Below, piece by piece: positions 7,360-8,321 of a stretch of 8,321 nucleotides of DNA. The notes under the pieces are model-generated. The model saw only the letters and a program-made list of their open reading frames with translations. It did no database searches and had not been told where the DNA came from. Origin of the DNA: Desertivirga sp966211215 (lineage in GTDB: Bacteria > Bacteroidota > Bacteroidia > Sphingobacteriales > Sphingobacteriaceae); assembly GCA_966211215.1 (NCBI GenBank), contig CBIHNR010000217.1, positions 1 to 8,321 of the forward strand, given 5' to 3'. The position numbers and the translations under genes are program-made. Position 1 is the stretch's first letter; every line of letters begins with the position of its first letter.

Positions 7360-7640
7360 TGAAATTGTTGGTTAGGCCTTTTACAGAGGAAAAATAAGGC
7401 TATTTATAACCTGGCTTTTCTGCAGAGCGATTAAATGGAAGACATATATTAAGCTGAACTGTTTGAATAGAAAAGAAGGAATTTGAAATTTTTGTAATAT
7501 CTAGTTAAGAAAGCAGGTGTTGATAGCCTAATGTAGCAGAATCTAAAGAGGCTTCGGATTGCACACTTTGTGGCCTCCTATCGTTATAATGACATCATTT
7601 GATGTTGTTTATTTTTAACAAGTTACAAATTAGGCATTTT
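7360..7640. other. Leader and upstream region of the hut operon
   Basis: These 281 bases are A+T-rich with no supported gene. The hut promoter should lie here, but I find no clean TTTG/TAnnTTTG pair on the minus strand; the nearest is CTAATTTG (complement of 7627-7634), which is one base short between TA and TTTG. Two possible control structures are present: a 6-2-6 palindrome ACATCATTTGATGT at 7592-7605 and an imperfect hairpin with arms TAGGCCTT (7373-7380) and AAGGCTA (7396-7402), 13-43 nt before the hutH start codon. Confidence 0.5.
7592..7605. promoter_or_regulatory. Palindrome ACATCATTTGATGT, possible operator upstream of hutH
   Basis: The arms ACATCA and TGATGT are perfectly complementary around a 2-nt centre, a layout common for homodimeric repressor or activator sites. 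It lies about 230 nt upstream of hutH. I cannot link it to a known hut regulator; it does not obviously match the HutC operator. A six-base arm could also occur by chance in a region of this size. Confidence 0.22.
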
Positions 7641-7717
7641 GTCATCTCGACCTAAGGAGAGATCCTAGGCAATACGCATAATAAGACGCTTTAAGATCTC
7701 TCCGAAGTCGAGATGAA
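7641..7717. repeat. Imperfect inverted repeat, REP/MITE-like element
   Basis: The left arm (7642-7664) begins TCATCTCGAC and ends GGAGAGATC. The right arm (7695-7716) is its near-complement, GATCTCTCC then GTCGAGATGA, differing only in the middle few bases. The arms are separated by 30 nt. Sequences of this form, a CATCTCGACC outer end and a GGAGAGATC inner end, are dispersed in intergenic regions of many Bacteroidetes genomes as far as I recall; no search was run. It encodes no protein and has no U-tract next to the stem, so it is a poor intrinsic terminator. It lies between the IS110 transposase and the hut leader. Confidence 0.7.
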
Positions 7718-7872
7718 CTGTGTTCAAATCAAAATTTTACCTGCTAGTTCTGCAGAATTATATTTTGTGTTACTGCTATATGCTTTTTCTGGCCAACCTC
7801 ATTAACTGCCCGGCGTTCCATACAATCACAGGAATTCACATGGCATTGAGAGGCGACTTCTATAACTTTTGT
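7718..7872. mobile_element. 3' flank of IS110-family element, end not defined
   Basis: About 155 nt separate the transposase stop codon from the inverted repeat. Part of this is probably the downstream non-coding end of the insertion sequence. IS110-family elements usually lack conspicuous terminal inverted repeats, and none is visible, so the exact end cannot be set. In the IS1111 branch of the family the guide (bridge) RNA is encoded on this side of the transposase; in the IS110 branch it lies upstream, beyond this window. The stretch has a moderately G+C-rich central part (about 7795-7860) flanked by A+T-rich sequence. Confidence 0.4.
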
Positions 7873-8321
7873 TTACTCAGCCAGGCATTGTTGATAGTTT
7901 GCATTGTAACCAACTCCGCTTTTAGCAATGGCAAAAGCCTGCTTTATAAGTTTATTGACCACTGCGATCATTGCTACCCGGTATGCTTTGCCTTTGGCCC
8001 GCAACCTTGAATATAATTCACTGCACCTGGTGTTGTATATTATTGCTGACTTGGCTGCCATATACAACGTCTTTCTTACTGCGCCCATTCCCACTTTACA
8101 GATGGATGAACGTCCCTTTACAGAAGTCCCGGACTCAAATATCCGGGGAGCTACCCCGTAATAGGAAATGAGCTGTTTATAGTTTTCAAAGTCCTTAAAT
8201 CCATTTGTGGTAATGGTTAACAAGCTTGCTGTGCGGGGGCCTATCCCTGGGATCGTTTGCAGGTCCTCAAATAATTTTTTATTCTCTTTCTCTAGTTCCT
8301 CTTTTATTTCCTTTTCCTTTT
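7873..8321 (-). CDS. IS110-family transposase, C-terminal part, continues past window edge
   Basis: The frame is open from the right edge of the window to the TAA at 7875-7873, giving 148 visible residues. No true start is inside; the TTG at 8223 lies mid-domain. The visible part begins with a Lys/Glu-rich stretch (probable coiled coil, from KEKEIKEELEKENKKLFEDL), then TIPGIGPRTA, a helix-hairpin-helix-like block, then YYGVAPRIFESGTSVKG, CKVGMGAVRKTLYMAA and the C-terminal GKAYRVAMIAVVNKL. This order is that of the Transposase_20 (PF02371) half of IS110 recombinases, which carries the serine implicated in catalysis. The RuvC-like DEDD half would lie to the right. These enzymes work with a bridge RNA that specifies target and donor. 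The C-terminus looks intact; whether the N-terminal half is intact is unknown. It points the same way as hut but has no functional link to it. Confidence 0.9.
   Translation of the reverse strand, partial: KEKEIKEELEKENKKLFEDLQTIPGIGPRTASLLTITTNGFKDFENYKQLISYYGVAPRIFESGTSVKGRSSICKVGMGAVRKTLYMAAKSAIIYNTRCSELYSRLRAKGKAYRVAMIAVVNKLIKQAFAIAKSGVGYNANYQQCLAE

Noticed and set aside
7720..8010. Plus-strand open frame of 96 codons starting next to the inverted repeat, with hydrophobic stretches
   Set aside because: Its second half is antisense to the well-supported IS110 transposase and it shows no recognisable domain. It is best explained as a shadow frame.
7928..8171. Further plus-strand open frames opposite the transposase
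   Set aside because: They mirror the transposase coding strand and have no family features.
8221..8223. TTG as a start codon for a 116-residue protein
   Set aside because: The frame stays open to the window edge and encodes the family block TIPGIGPRTA just before it, so the protein begins beyond the window.

Overview
The window looks like part of a Bacteroidetes-type chromosome (Cytophaga/Sphingobacterium/Chitinophaga side). This is an inference from four things: start codons without convincing Shine-Dalgarno sequences, a TTTG/TAnnTTTG promoter-like pair, a long-form urocanase, and an inverted repeat of the CATCTCGAC...GAGAGATC kind that I recall from this phylum. Every gene I can support lies on the minus strand, so transcription runs from right to left.

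The centre (350-7359) is a compact histidine-utilization operon. In transcription order it is hutH (histidine ammonia-lyase), hutI (imidazolonepropionase), hutU (urocanate hydratase), hutG (N-formylglutamate deformylase) and hutF (formimidoylglutamate deiminase). Together they encode the whole five-step route from L-histidine to L-glutamate: histidine -> urocanate + NH3 (HutH) -> imidazolonepropionate (HutU) -> N-formimidoylglutamate (HutI) -> N-formylglutamate + NH3 (HutF) -> glutamate + formate (HutG). This is the HutF/HutG branch known from Pseudomonas. It is not the one-step formimidoylglutamase branch or the folate-dependent formimidoyltransferase branch. Spacings are 6, 74 and 8 nt, then an 11-nt overlap between hutG and hutF. 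All five frames are full length with their key motifs, so the pathway appears functional. No permease or hut regulator is in the window.

The left end (1-43) is the 5' part of a tRNA-Pro(UGG) gene cut by the window edge. The 306 nt between it and hutF contain a good Bacteroidetes promoter candidate pointing at the tRNA and four copies of the heptamer TCCCCTT around that promoter.

The right end holds about 280 nt of A+T-rich leader upstream of hutH with no clear promoter, a 77-nt imperfect inverted repeat resembling a dispersed REP/MITE-like element (7641-7717), and the C-terminal half of an IS110-family transposase (7873 to the window edge). The IS110 flank is the only accessory or mobile part. 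I found no CRISPR array, defence system or clearly undescribed gene. The points most worth checking are the IS110 3' flank, the inverted repeat, the long urocanase and the clustered heptamers.
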